DNA from: Gaiella occulta
GTDB lineage: Bacteria > Actinomycetota > Thermoleophilia > Gaiellales > Gaiellaceae
Length of the DNA: 64,000 bases
Direction of reading: 5' to 3'
Assembly: GCF_003351045.1 (NCBI RefSeq)
Contig: NZ_QQZY01000001.1
Coordinates: forward strand, 186,001 to 250,000
Shown here: piece by piece, positions 1-10,479 of the stretch
How the letters are laid out: the number at the start of each line of letters is the position of its first letter
Numbering within the stretch: position 1 is the stretch's first letter
Made by a program: the position numbers and the translations under genes
The notes under the pieces: model-generated
What the model saw: only the letters and a program-made list of their open reading frames with translations
Databases searched by the model: none
Told to the model about the DNA's origin: nothing

Positions 1-1
1 C

Positions 2-682
2 GAGCGCCCGGCGGCGCGCGTGTGGATCTCACGCGGCCTGCGCCGGAAGCCGTATGCCGAGGCCACGGCCCGTCTCGAGCGCATCGGCGTCCCCGGAGGC
101 GCCGCGGCCGACGCCGAGAGCATCTACGTCGTCTCGGTGCGCACGCCCGCGCCGGGCACGTACTGGCTGCTCGCCGAGCCTGTCGGGGGCAAGAGGATCC
201 AGGCGCTCGGCAACGTCGTCGTGAAGAAGGAGGCAGTCGCCCCGTCGATCGGCGACCGGGCGTTCCCGTCGCGCAACCCGACGCTCGCGGCCGGGGTCGA
301 CGCGAAGGCCGTGACGACGGCGCAGCCGCCCGACAGCGAGCTGTTGCGGACGACGGTCGCCGCCGCGCTTGCCGCGAAGCGGCCGTTCGTCGTCACCTTC
401 GCCACCCCGCTCTACTGCCAGACGCGCACCTGCGGACCGGTGGTGCAGGTCGTCCAGTCCGTCGCGAAGCGGTGGCGTGGCAAGGGCATCGACTTCATCC
501 ACGTCGAGATCTACGAGGGCAACGACCCCGCCAGGGGCACGAACCGCTGGGTGAACGAGTGGAGGCTTCCGACCGAGCCGTGGACGTTCGTCGTCGACCG
601 CACCGGCGTGATCCGGGCGCGGATCGAGGGGGCCTTCGGCGCCGGCGAGCTCGAGGCCGCCGTGGAGAAGGTCGCTCCGTAG
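2..682 (+). CDS. Thioredoxin-like protein, 5' end cut by window edge
   Basis: The frame is open from the first bases of the window, so the true start lies upstream. The visible part is about 226 residues. The C-terminal half looks like a thioredoxin fold: a beta strand (PFVVTFATPLYC), two cysteines five apart in CQTRTC, an alpha helix, and a strand near the end reading WTFVVDRTGVIRARIEG, as in TlpA/peroxiredoxin-like proteins. The N-terminal part is rich in beta strands and may be a carrier or surface domain. The cysteine spacing is not the classic CxxC, so disulfide reductase activity is uncertain. It ends 48 bp before argG, which has its own predicted promoter. Confidence 0.6.
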   Translation, partial: ERPAARVWISRGLRRKPYAEATARLERIGVPGGAAADAESIYVVSVRTPAPGTYWLLAEPVGGKRIQALGNVVVKKEAVAPSIGDRAFPSRNPTLAAGVDAKAVTTAQPPDSELLRTTVAAALAAKRPFVVTFATPLYCQTRTCGPVVQVVQSVAKRWRGKGIDFIHVEIYEGNDPARGTNRWVNEWRLPTEPWTFVVDRTGVIRARIEGAFGAGELEAAVEKVAP

Positions 683-2071
<1,389 letters not shown>

Positions 2072-2076
2072 CCCGG

Positions 2077-2757
2077 CTACACGTCCCCCCCGGCGCGCTC
2101 GATGACGACGACGGGCACGCGGGCGTGCGGGGACAGCCGCAGCAGCGCCCGCACGATCTCGGCGCAGTCCTGCGGCTGGATCATGGTGTTGCCCGGGACC
2201 CCCGACCATTCCGCCATCGGCGTGTCGACGAAGCCCGGGCAGAGGGCGCTCGCGCGCACGCCGTGGGCGGCCTCCTCGCGGTCGAGCGAGCGCGTGAGCG
2301 CGATCAGCGCCGCCTTTGCGGCGCCGTAGGCGGCGAGGCCGGGCGTCGGCAGGGTGCCGGCGATGGAGGCGAGGTTGATCACGTGCCCGCGCGTGGTGCG
2401 CAGGTGCGGCAGCGCCGCGCGCGTGACGAGGAAGGCGCCGCGCAGGTTCACGCTCTGCTGCAGGTCCCAGTGCTTCGTCTGCGTGTCGCCGACCAGCCCG
2501 GCGATACCTACGCCGGCCGAGTTGACGAGGACGTCGAGGTCGCCGTGGCGCTCGACGTGCTCGGCGACCATCCGCGTGCAGTCGTCCTCCGAGGACACGT
2601 CCGCCTGCACGATCGTGCAGGCGAGCTCCTCCTGCGCCGCCTCGAGCCGCTCCCGCCTGCGCGCGGCGAGCGTCAGCCCGTATCCCTCGTCACGCAGCAT
2701 GCGCGCGATCGCGAGACCGATGCCGGATGAGCCGCCGGTGACGAGCGCAGAGGGCAT
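2077..2757 (-). CDS. Short-chain dehydrogenase/reductase
   Basis: A classical SDR of 226 residues: NAD(P)-binding TGGSSGIG at residues 7-14, NSAG at 79-82, catalytic Ser near 131 and Tyr144-x3-Lys148 in YGAAK, then PGFVDTPM. The frame continues far upstream on this strand, but homology begins at the ATG at 2757. That start is preceded by GAGG eight bases upstream, a usable ribosome site. An arginine-rich stretch after strand 2 (AARRRERLEAA) suggests NADP preference. The substrate cannot be told; neighbours argG and selD give no hint. Confidence 0.85.
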   Translation of the reverse strand: MPSALVTGGSSGIGLAIARMLRDEGYGLTLAARRRERLEAAQEELACTIVQADVSSEDDCTRMVAEHVERHGDLDVLVNSAGVGIAGLVGDTQTKHWDLQQSVNLRGAFLVTRAALPHLRTTRGHVINLASIAGTLPTPGLAAYGAAKAALIALTRSLDREEAAHGVRASALCPGFVDTPMAEWSGVPGNTMIQPQDCAEIVRALLRLSPHARVPVVVIERAGGDV

Positions 2758-2780
2758 CTGCCGATCCTCGCACAGAAGGC

Positions 2781-2815
2781 ACGAGGGCCGCCAGAAGGGG
2801 GGTGGCGGCCCTCGT
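2781..2815. other. Perfect 12-bp inverted repeat between divergent genes
   Basis: ACGAGGGCCGCC is followed after 11 bases by its exact reverse complement. It lies between two divergently transcribed genes (SDR leftward, selD rightward), where a terminator would have no obvious purpose. A weaker pairing (GGAGAGA with TCTCTCC) follows at about 2822-2852. It could be an SDR leader hairpin, an operator, or a small RNA. Confidence 0.5.
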
Positions 2816-2911
2816 TCGTCAGGGGAGAGAGGGAAGGGGAACGAGTCTCTCCGCTCCCTCGCTTTCGGCGTGCGCTCGATCGCTCCTGCACCCCTGCCGT
2901 ACACTCGGACG

Positions 2912-3937
2912 GTGACCGAGATCCCGACGCTGACGTCGCTTGCCAAGGCGGGCGGCTGCGCCGCCAAGTACTCGGCCACGAGGCTCGAGACGCTGCTGGC
3001 GGGGCTCGTCCCCGTCGTCGCGGAGGATCTCCTCGTCGGCCTCGACCCCGCCGACGACGCGGCCGTGTACCGCCTCGACGCCGAGCGGGCGCTCGTCTTC
3101 ACCGTCGACTTCTTCCCCCCGCTCGTCGACGACCCGCGCGCGTTCGGCGCCATCGCGGCGACGAACGCGCTCAACGACGTGTTCGCGATGGGAGGCGCGC
3201 CCCTCCTCGCGCTCTCGATCGCCGCTTTCCCGGAGGAGCTGCCGACGGAGATGCTGGGCGAGATCCTCGCCGGCGCCGACGAGGCGGTGCGGGCGGCGGG
3301 GGCGATCCTCGCCGGCGGGCACACGATCCGGGACGTCGAGCCGAAGTACGGCCTTGCCGTCGTCGGCACCGTGCATCCCGGCGGCATCTGGCCGAAGAGC
3401 GGTGCCCGTGCCGGCGACGTGCTCTACCTGACGAAGCCGCTGGGAACAGGTCTCGTCCTCCAGGCGCAGCGCGAGGGGCGCGCTCCCCGCGGCGCGCTGG
3501 CGGCGGCGGTGGCGCAGATGCGGACGCTGAATCGTGAGGCGGCGGACGTGCTGCGCCCCTTCCAGCCGCACGCGGTCACCGACGTGACCGGGTTCGGCCT
3601 GCTCGGCCATGCGCACGAGATGGCATCGCGCAGCGGCGTCCGCGCGCTGCTCGACGCCGGGGCGCTGCCGGCGCTCCCGGGCGCGCTCGAGCTCGCGCAG
3701 GCGGGCGTGCGCACGGGGGGCGACCGGCGCAACCGCGAGTACGCCGGCCCGCACGTCGACAGCGCCGCCTCCGCCGTGGCGGAGGCGCTCGCCTTCGATC
3801 CCCAGACGGCCGGCGGCCTCCTCGTCGCCCTGCCGTCGCAGAAGGCCGCCGTCGCGGAGGCCGCGTTCGCCGTCGCCGGTCTGCCGTTCCATCGCATCGG
3901 ACGCGTCGAGCCCGGCAGCGGCGTCTCGCTACGGTAG
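2912..3937 (+). CDS. selD: Selenide, water dikinase (selenophosphate synthetase)
   Basis: Makes selenophosphate from selenide and ATP, the selenium donor for selenocysteine and selenouridine. It is 341 residues (E. coli 347). The N-terminal GGCAAK supplies the active cysteine (Cys16) and lysine (Lys19), so it is a Cys form without an in-frame UGA. AIRS-type features follow: NALNDVFAMGG, AGGHTI, TDVTGFGLLGH and DPQTAGGLL. The frame extends far upstream, but the GTG at 2912 was chosen because homology starts there and TACACT lies six bases before it. No selA, selB or selC is visible in the window. ctaA begins 4 bp after its stop. Confidence 0.93.
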   Translation: MTEIPTLTSLAKAGGCAAKYSATRLETLLAGLVPVVAEDLLVGLDPADDAAVYRLDAERALVFTVDFFPPLVDDPRAFGAIAATNALNDVFAMGGAPLLALSIAAFPEELPTEMLGEILAGADEAVRAAGAILAGGHTIRDVEPKYGLAVVGTVHPGGIWPKSGARAGDVLYLTKPLGTGLVLQAQREGRAPRGALAAAVAQMRTLNREAADVLRPFQPHAVTDVTGFGLLGHAHEMASRSGVRALLDAGALPALPGALELAQAGVRTGGDRRNREYAGPHVDSAASAVAEALAFDPQTAGGLLVALPSQKAAVAEAAFAVAGLPFHRIGRVEPGSGVSLR

Positions 3938-3941
3938 GAGC

Positions 3942-4919
3942 ATGCAGACTCCGGAGCCTCTGCTCGGGCGGAGCCCGGCCCGCTCGAACGGAGCGCTCGC
4001 CCGCCTCCGCGGCCGCTTCGGCCGCGAGGTCGCCCCCGCGCGGCTCGCCCGCATCGCAGCCGTCTCGGTCTTCTCCCTGTGGGTGGTCGTCACGGGCGGC
4101 GCCGTCGTGCGGCTGACCGCGTCCGGGCTCGGCTGCGACAACTGGCCTCGCTGCGGGGACAAGCCGTATCCCGAGAAGGGCGGCCACGCGGCGATCGAGT
4201 TCGGCAACCGCATGGTCGCGCTCGTCGGCATCGTCATAGCGGTCGTCACGTGGCTCGCCGCCCGGCGTGTCGGCGGGCTCCCCGGGCGCGTGCGTACCGT
4301 CGCGCTCCTGACCGCGCTGGGGACGGTCGCGCAGATCCCGCTCGGCGGGGTCACGGTGCTGCTGGAGCTGCACCCTCTCGCGGTGATGTCCCACTTCCTG
4401 CTCGCGCTGCTCGTGCTCGCCGGCGCGATCGTCGTCGCGCTCGAGGCGTGGGCGGGGCCGGTCGGGCCCGCGCCGCCGGTCGGCCCCGGGTGGCTGCGTC
4501 GTGCCGCGCTCGTCGGCGTTGCCGCCTGTGCCGTGCTCGTCGTCACGGGTGCCGTCGCCACCGCTTCGGGGCCGCACTCCGGCGGCCGCGACATCCGGCG
4601 CCTCGGGCTCGGGATCAGCGACACCGTGTACGTCCACGTGCGCGCGACGGCGGTCTTCGGCATCGGTGTGCTCGTCGTCGGTGTGTTCCTGTGGCGGCTC
4701 CGCCACAACTACCCCGGCATCGCGCGACTTGCGCTCGGGCTCGTCGGCGTGCTCGTCGTGCAGGCGGCCGTCGGTGAGATCCAGTACCGCAGCGCGCTCC
4801 CCTGGTGGCTCGTCGTCATCCACGTCTCGCTCGCGGCGACGATCTGGTCGCTCACGGTCGGCATCGCATACGCCCTCTGGCGGCCGCCGCCGGCTCTCGC
4901 CCGCGACGATGCCACGTGA
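3942..4919 (+). CDS. ctaA: Heme A synthase (COX15/CtaA family)
   Basis: Oxidises the C8 methyl of heme O to make heme A for aa3-type cytochrome oxidase; an integral membrane protein. It is 325 residues with about eight hydrophobic segments in two four-helix halves. The first loop holds TASGLGCDNWPRCG with the conserved cysteine pair. Heme-ligand histidines are visible in VMSHFLLALL, VYVHVRATAV and VIHVSLAATIW. The first bundle has EFGNRM where many CtaA have an H, a variant I recall from actinobacteria. The second loop lacks the second cysteine pair. It sits 4 bp after selD and may be co-transcribed with it. Confidence 0.88.
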   Translation: MQTPEPLLGRSPARSNGALARLRGRFGREVAPARLARIAAVSVFSLWVVVTGGAVVRLTASGLGCDNWPRCGDKPYPEKGGHAAIEFGNRMVALVGIVIAVVTWLAARRVGGLPGRVRTVALLTALGTVAQIPLGGVTVLLELHPLAVMSHFLLALLVLAGAIVVALEAWAGPVGPAPPVGPGWLRRAALVGVAACAVLVVTGAVATASGPHSGGRDIRRLGLGISDTVYVHVRATAVFGIGVLVVGVFLWRLRHNYPGIARLALGLVGVLVVQAAVGEIQYRSALPWWLVVIHVSLAATIWSLTVGIAYALWRPPPALARDDAT

Positions 4920-4942
4920 GAGATCCGGGCTAAGCTGCGCGG

Positions 4943-5836
4943 ATGGACGGCGAGCTGCGTATCAGCGAGCGGCCGCTGCTGCGGCGACCGGTCATGGTCG
5001 CCGCCTTCCGCGGCTGGAACGACGGCGGCCAGGCGGCGACGCTCGCCGGCGGCTCGCTGGCGGCGTCGTGGGAGGCAACCCGGTTCGCCGACATCGATCC
5101 CGAGGGATTCGTCGACTTCCAGGCGACGCGACCGCTCGTGACCCTGGACGAGGGACTGACGCGCCGCATCGACTGGCCGGAGACGGCCTTCTACTGCGCG
5201 CCGATCCCGGGCGCCGACCGTGACGCGGTGCTGCTCCTCGGCGTCGAGCCGAACTACCGCTGGCGCACGTTCACCGAGATCGTCGTCGGGCTCGCGCGCG
5301 ATCTCGGCGTCGAGCTCGTGGTCACGCTCGGCGCGCTGCTCGCGGACGTGCCGCACACCCGTCAGGCGCCCGTGACCGGCGCCGCGAGCGACCCGTCGCT
5401 CGTAGAGGAGCTCGGACTGCAGCACGCGCGCTACGAGGGGCCGACCGGCATCGTGGGCGTCCTCCACGACGCCTGCCGCGCGGCCGGCATCCCCTCCGTC
5501 AGCCTGTGGTCGGCCGTGCCTCACTACGTGTCGCTCGCTCCGAGCCCGCGCGCGGCCCGCGCGCTGTGCGAGCGGCTGGGCGAGCTGATCGGCGTGCCGA
5601 TCGACGTCTCCGAGCTCGCCGAGGCGGAGGCGGCCTACGCCGAGCAGGTGTCGCAGGCGGTCGCATCCGATCCTGACACGGCCGCGTACGTCGAGGAGCT
5701 GGAGCGGCGCGCGGATTCGCTCGAGGAGATCATGGACGAAGGCGAGTTGCCGACCGGGGAGTCGCTCGCAGCCGAGCTGAGCCGTTTCCTGCGTGAGCGG
5801 GAAGAGCCGCGCGACGGCGAGCAGCCGCCCGCGTAA
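4943..5836 (+). CDS. PAC2 family protein
   Basis: A 297-residue protein of the PAC2 (proteasome assembly chaperone 2-like) family, which is widespread in actinobacteria. Diagnostic segments are VAAFRGWNDGGQAAT near the N terminus, the LLGVEPNYRW strand, LVVTLGALLADVPHTR, and VSLWSAVPHYVSLAPSP. The C-terminal ~80 residues are acidic and helical (EELERRADSLEEIMDE). Biochemical function in bacteria is not settled. The ATG is supported by TAAGCT six bases upstream. It converges on the helicase gene with 3 bp between stops. Confidence 0.85.
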   Translation: MDGELRISERPLLRRPVMVAAFRGWNDGGQAATLAGGSLAASWEATRFADIDPEGFVDFQATRPLVTLDEGLTRRIDWPETAFYCAPIPGADRDAVLLLGVEPNYRWRTFTEIVVGLARDLGVELVVTLGALLADVPHTRQAPVTGAASDPSLVEELGLQHARYEGPTGIVGVLHDACRAAGIPSVSLWSAVPHYVSLAPSPRAARALCERLGELIGVPIDVSELAEAEAAYAEQVSQAVASDPDTAAYVEELERRADSLEEIMDEGELPTGESLAAELSRFLREREEPRDGEQPPA

Positions 5837-5839
5837 CGC

Positions 5840-8368
5840 TCAGGCGGCGTCGACGCCGGACACGGACACGGACGCGGCCGCGGCCGCCGGCTCGGGCGCG
5901 CGAGGCGCGACCTCGGTGCCGGCGCCGAGGTCGCGCTCCGCCGCGGCGGCCGCCGGCGATCCGTCGGCGGCCGCGACCTCCGACGTCGGGCCGGCAGGCT
6001 TCTTCTTCTTGCGCCGCCGCCGCGTCTTGCGTGCCGGCGCCTTCGGGGCGGGCAGGTTGTCGGCGAGGGCGGCGGCGATCTCCTCGATCGCCCCGAGCTC
6101 CTCGCGGGCGCGGTCGAGCAGCGCGTTCGCCCTCGGCGTGTAGCCCTCGGCGCTCGCGAGCAGCGCCGCGCCGCCCGTGAGCGGGAGCGCTCGCGCGACC
6201 TGCACGAGCTTTGCCACGTTCTCCTCGTGGCGATGCCCACGCGAGTTGGCGACGGCGCCGAGCAGGCGCTTCGCCTCGGGAAACTCCTGACTCGCGCGCC
6301 GATCCTGGGTCTTGCGGGTGGCGCGCGCGAGCTTCCACGTCCACCGTGCGAGGATCTGCTCGGGCGCGCTCGCCTTGCCCTCGCCGATGGCGCGCAGCAG
6401 GACGCGCACGCCTGCCGCGCGATCCTTCTCCCACGGGGGCGCCTGCGTCACGAGCGTCACCAGGTCGTCGAAGTCGGCGCGCTCGACCGGCGTGGCGACG
6501 CGGTCGGCGAGCGCGGTCATGCGCAGTCGCCGATTCGGGTTCTCGGCCGCGCAGATGGACAGGAACGTCTCCAGCGCGCCCTTGCCCGCACGCCCCTCGG
6601 TGAACTTGCGCGCGAACTCGGCCCGCTGGTCGAAGCGGATCTGGCGGCCCGCGATCGTCGCCCAGAAGCGCTGCTCCTCGTCGTCGAGGAACTTCGGGTC
6701 GATGCGCTGCCATTCGCGCTGGATCACGAGCAGCCGGCGCGTCACGTCCGGGGTCACGGGCACGAGCCACGGCACCGGTGAGAGGAGACGCCGCGCTCGG
6801 CGCTGCTGGCGGCGGCGCGGGGCGGGTGTGACGCGGGCGCCCTCGCGGTAGAAGTCGGCGTCGAGCAGCGAGTGCAGCGAGATCACGCGGTCGTTGTGCG
6901 TCGAGCTCTTCGTGACGAAGTCGACGACGATGCCGGCCTCCTTGCGCGGGTGCATGCGCATGATGCGTCCGATGCGCTGCTGGTAGACGCGGCGCGACGC
7001 GGTCGGCGCCAGGTGGAAGCACACGGTCGCCCGCGGCGAGTTCCAGCCCTCGGCGAGCAGCTGCGCATTGATGAGCACGTTGATCTCGCCGCGCTCGTAG
7101 GCGGCGAGCGTCTCGGCGAGCTTCACCGGCGGTGTGCGGCCCGAGACGGCCTCGGCCTTGATGCCGGCGGCGCGGAACTCCTGTGCGAGGTTGTAGGCGT
7201 GCTCGACCCCCGCCGCGTACACGATGCCGGGCGTCATGCCGAAGCGGTCGCGGTAGAGGCTCGCGGCGGCCTGGTTGAGCGCGGCGTGGTCGAGCGCGGC
7301 CGCGAGCGCGCGCTCCTCGAAGTCGCCGCCGACGATGGGCACCGAGTTGATCGCCGCGGCGGGCGGCACGCGCAGGCAGCGCAGCGGAGCGATGAGGCCG
7401 CGCCGCGCAGCGTCGGCGAGCGGCAGGTCGTCGACGGAGGCGGGGAACACGTCCGACACCTGCTTCGCGATCAGCTGCTCGGTCGCGGTCATGCCGATGT
7501 AGACCGGCTCGCTGAACGACCGGATCGCGGCGCTCGTCTTCTCGCCGAGGGCCGTGTGCGCCTCGTCGCAGATCACGAGCTGGTAGGCCGTGCGGGAGAT
7601 CTCGTCGGCATGGCGGGCGAACCACGCGTAGGTCTGGATCGTGATCGGGTCGTCGCGCAGCGGCTCGAGGCCGCTGCCGATCGCGTCGGCGAAGCGGCCG
7701 GCGTAGCCCTCGGCGGTGAGGTCGCGCTGGAACTGCGAGACGAGCAGGCGGCGGTGGGTGAGGATGAGGACCCCGAGGTGGCGTGCCGCCTCGACGAAGC
7801 CGGCCGCCGCGATCGTCTTGCCCGACGCGGTCGGATGGCGGAAGCGGTAGCGCCGCGCCGCGCCCGGGTCGTCGCCGCTGAAGGCGGCCTCGTCCGCGTC
7901 CTCGTCGATGACGCCGGCGTCGAAGTCGTCGTCCTCCTCGTCGAGCTCGGCGGCATCGGCTGCCTCGGCGCCGTGCCCGTCGCCGTTTCCGTTCTCCTCG
8001 GCGGCACGCTGATTGGCCGCGATCAGCTCGGTGAGCATGCCGGCGAGCGCGTCCACCTGGTGGCGGCGCAGCTCGGTGCCCGCGGCGGTCGCCGGCGTCG
8101 GCGAGGCGAGCACCCGCTCCAGCCCGAGCATGAGCCCGTAGCGGACGCGCCAGCGGCTCGACGGCGTGCGCCGGCCGGCCTCGATCTCCGCGAGCGCGCT
8201 GTCGAGCGCGCCACGGCGCGCCGTGCCGGGCGCGAGCGCGACCGCAGGGTTCTCGCCGGCATGGAGGAACGGCTCGCCGTACCAGGCCTGGGCGCGGAGC
8301 GCGGCGGCTTGCAAGCCCTCTGCCGGCTCCGACGACGGATGTGTCGGGATGAGATCGGTCTCGTGCAT
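5840..8368 (-). CDS. DEAD/DEAH-box SF2 helicase with acidic insert and basic tail
   Basis: A superfamily 2 helicase of 842 residues. Motif I HPTASGKT is at 178-185, motif II DEAH at 268-271, motif III TAT near 294, and motif VI QQRIGRIMR at 463-471 with the two arginine fingers. A strongly acidic, low-complexity insert (about 126-168) separates the upstream RRHQ motif from the Walker A loop. The C terminus (about 790-842) has a lysine/arginine run followed by an Ala/Pro-rich tail. The middle region (about 540-780) is helical and unassigned. The arrangement resembles XPB/type III-restriction-like helicases, but no nuclease or methylase partner is next to it. Function probably in DNA repair; not specifically known. 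Confidence 0.8.
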   Translation of the reverse strand: MHETDLIPTHPSSEPAEGLQAAALRAQAWYGEPFLHAGENPAVALAPGTARRGALDSALAEIEAGRRTPSSRWRVRYGLMLGLERVLASPTPATAAGTELRRHQVDALAGMLTELIAANQRAAEENGNGDGHGAEAADAAELDEEDDDFDAGVIDEDADEAAFSGDDPGAARRYRFRHPTASGKTIAAAGFVEAARHLGVLILTHRRLLVSQFQRDLTAEGYAGRFADAIGSGLEPLRDDPITIQTYAWFARHADEISRTAYQLVICDEAHTALGEKTSAAIRSFSEPVYIGMTATEQLIAKQVSDVFPASVDDLPLADAARRGLIAPLRCLRVPPAAAINSVPIVGGDFEERALAAALDHAALNQAAASLYRDRFGMTPGIVYAAGVEHAYNLAQEFRAAGIKAEAVSGRTPPVKLAETLAAYERGEINVLINAQLLAEGWNSPRATVCFHLAPTASRRVYQQRIGRIMRMHPRKEAGIVVDFVTKSSTHNDRVISLHSLLDADFYREGARVTPAPRRRQQRRARRLLSPVPWLVPVTPDVTRRLLVIQREWQRIDPKFLDDEEQRFWATIAGRQIRFDQRAEFARKFTEGRAGKGALETFLSICAAENPNRRLRMTALADRVATPVERADFDDLVTLVTQAPPWEKDRAAGVRVLLRAIGEGKASAPEQILARWTWKLARATRKTQDRRASQEFPEAKRLLGAVANSRGHRHEENVAKLVQVARALPLTGGAALLASAEGYTPRANALLDRAREELGAIEEIAAALADNLPAPKAPARKTRRRRKKKKPAGPTSEVAAADGSPAAAAAERDLGAGTEVAPRAPEPAAAAASVSVSGVDAA

Positions 8369-8502
8369 ATGCGCAGCACGCCGTGGCGGTGCTGCTCTCC
8401 TGAAGGATCAGCACGCTCACGCGTTTCCGGCGCGGCGAGCGCTGCTGTGGGGCTGACTGTACCGGAACGCAGCGGACGGTGGAGGTAATTCGCCGAGATC
8501 CG

Positions 8503-10479
8503 CTACGACCCGAGCGGCCTGCCGGACACCCGTACCGAGATTCCCTCCTGGTCGAGGTGCTTCGTGATACCGCCGCGGAAGAACGGGAACCCGGCGCCGA
8601 GTATCAGGCACGCGTCGATGTCGCCGGCGGAGGCGACGACCCCCTCGTCGAGGATGTGACGGCACTCGTCGGCGAGCGCCTCGAGGATCGCCAGGTGGAT
8701 CTCGTCGACGCTCCTGCGCCCGTCGCCGGTGCGCACGATCTCCATCTCGCCGTCGGCGAAGCTCTCGAGCGTGGGCGAGAGCGGGAAGCGGTCGGGATAC
8801 GCGTCGTGCAGGGTGTGGAGCACGTGGTTCGCAACGCGCGGGCCGACCATCGCGAGGAGCGCCGACGGTGGCATCGGGATCCCGATGCGGAGCGCCGCCT
8901 CGTCGGTCTCCTCGATCGTGTTCCCGTGCTCGAGCGCCTGCATGAGCACGCTCGATTGCCGCGTGAGCAGCCGGTTGACGACGAACGCCGGCGCGTCCGC
9001 CACGAGCACCCCGCGCTTGCCGAGCTTCTTCGTCACGTCCCATGCGGTTGCGAGCGTGACGTCGTCGGTAGCCCGGGTGCGCACGAGCTCGACGAGGGGC
9101 AGCACCGCGACCGGGTTGAAGAAGTGCATGCCGACGACGCGCTCGGGCCGGCGCAGGCCGGCGCCCATCGCGGTGACGCTGAGCGACGAGGTGTTGCTGA
9201 CGAGCAGGCACTCGTCCGGCACGATCGCCTCCAGCGCGCCGAACACCTGCTGCTTGACCGCGATCTCCTCGAACACCGCCTCGATCACGAGGTCGCAGCC
9301 GCTGTACGCCTCGGTGCCTTCGGCGCCGGTCACGATCGAGCCGAGGAAGCGCGCCTTGCCCTCGCCGATCCGTCCCTTCGCCGCCTGCTTCTCGAGATCG
9401 GCGCGGATCGCCGCGACGGCCTCCCCGACACGCTCGCAATCGACGTCGGTGATCACGAGCGGCACCTCGAGCCGGCGCAGGAACAGCGTCGCGAGCTGCG
9501 TCGCCATCAGGCCCGCGCCGACGACGCCGACCTTCCGGATCCGCCGCGGCGTGGCGTCGGGGATGCCGGCCCCGCGCTTCACCCGCCGCTCGACGAGATC
9601 GAAGGCGTAGACGCCCGCCTGCGCCTGGGGTCCGGGCAGCAGCTCGGCGAGCGCGTCCTCCTCGGCGGCATAGCCCTCGTCGATCGTCCACGCGGCGGCG
9701 CCGGCGATCAGCTCGAGCGCGCGGTAGGGCGCGAAGGCGGCCCCGTGCACGACATCGTCGACCGCATGGCGCGCCTTCTCGCACACGGCGGCCGCGTCGG
9801 ACAGGTCGACGGGCTCGCGCGGCCGGCGATCCTCCTCGATCGCTCGCGCGAGCCACTCGATCGAGTCGTCGAGGAGCTCGACGTCCTCGAGCAGAGCGTC
9901 GGCGAGGCCGATCTCGACCGCGAGGCCCGCGTCGATGAGCCGGTTCTGCTTGAGGGGGTTCGCGACGACGAGCTCGACGGCCTTCGCGGCGCCGACGAGG
10001 CGCGGCGTCAACTGGGTGCCGCCCCAGCCCGGGATGATCCCGAGGAACACCTCGGGGAAGCCGATGTGGCGTACCGAGCGGGCCACCGTGCGGAAGCGGC
10101 AGTGCAGGGCGATCTCGAGGCCGCCTCCGACGGCGGCGCCGTTGATCGCCGCGAGCGTCGGGAAGGGGAGATCGCGGACGGCGGCGAAGGCGCCGTGACC
10201 GGCCCTGGCGGCCGCACGCGCGAGATCGGGGTCGGTCATGTGCGGGAACTCGGCCAGGTCGGCGCCCGCCGCGAACACGAACGGCTTGCCGGTGAGCACG
10301 AGCCCGCGCCAGTCGCCCGTCTGCAGCCCCGGCAGCAGCTCCGCCAGCGACTCGAGCGCGGCGCGGCCGAACACGTTCGGCTTCTGCCAGTCCTCGCCGT
10401 TGTCCATCGTCACGACGGCGATCGGGCCGACGCGCGTCGAGACCCGCTGCAGGAGAAAGCGGGTGGGGCGATCAGGCAT
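8503..10479 (-). CDS. 3-hydroxyacyl-CoA dehydrogenase / enoyl-CoA hydratase (FadJ/FadB type)
   Basis: Carries out the hydration and NAD-dependent oxidation steps of fatty-acid beta-oxidation. It has 658 residues. The N-terminal crotonase domain (about 10-200) has oxyanion-loop residues in FAAGADLAEF and both catalytic glutamates, E122 in GGGLEIALHC and E143 in FPEVFLGIIPGWGG. The dehydrogenase domain starts with GAGLMA at 321-326 and carries SNTSSLSV and the catalytic His in GMHFFNPV. The ATG overlaps the 3' end of the upstream thiolase gene by 8 bp, so the two are one operon and probably one complex. Confidence 0.92.
   Translation of the reverse strand: MPDRPTRFLLQRVSTRVGPIAVVTMDNGEDWQKPNVFGRAALESLAELLPGLQTGDWRGLVLTGKPFVFAAGADLAEFPHMTDPDLARAAARAGHGAFAAVRDLPFPTLAAINGAAVGGGLEIALHCRFRTVARSVRHIGFPEVFLGIIPGWGGTQLTPRLVGAAKAVELVVANPLKQNRLIDAGLAVEIGLADALLEDVELLDDSIEWLARAIEEDRRPREPVDLSDAAAVCEKARHAVDDVVHGAAFAPYRALELIAGAAAWTIDEGYAAEEDALAELLPGPQAQAGVYAFDLVERRVKRGAGIPDATPRRIRKVGVVGAGLMATQLATLFLRRLEVPLVITDVDCERVGEAVAAIRADLEKQAAKGRIGEGKARFLGSIVTGAEGTEAYSGCDLVIEAVFEEIAVKQQVFGALEAIVPDECLLVSNTSSLSVTAMGAGLRRPERVVGMHFFNPVAVLPLVELVRTRATDDVTLATAWDVTKKLGKRGVLVADAPAFVVNRLLTRQSSVLMQALEHGNTIEETDEAALRIGIPMPPSALLAMVGPRVANHVLHTLHDAYPDRFPLSPTLESFADGEMEIVRTGDGRRSVDEIHLAILEALADECRHILDEGVVASAGDIDACLILGAGFPFFRGGITKHLDQEGISVRVSGRPLGS

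Noticed and set aside
2781-2815. Calling the 12-bp hairpin a transcription terminator
   Set aside because: The flanking genes diverge from it, so no known transcript would end there. It is listed as an unexplained inverted repeat instead.
2912-3937. selD as a sign of selenocysteine genes with in-frame UGA in this window
   Set aside because: SelD itself uses Cys at the active position, and I found no gene here whose conserved Cys site is replaced by TGA with coding continuing after it.
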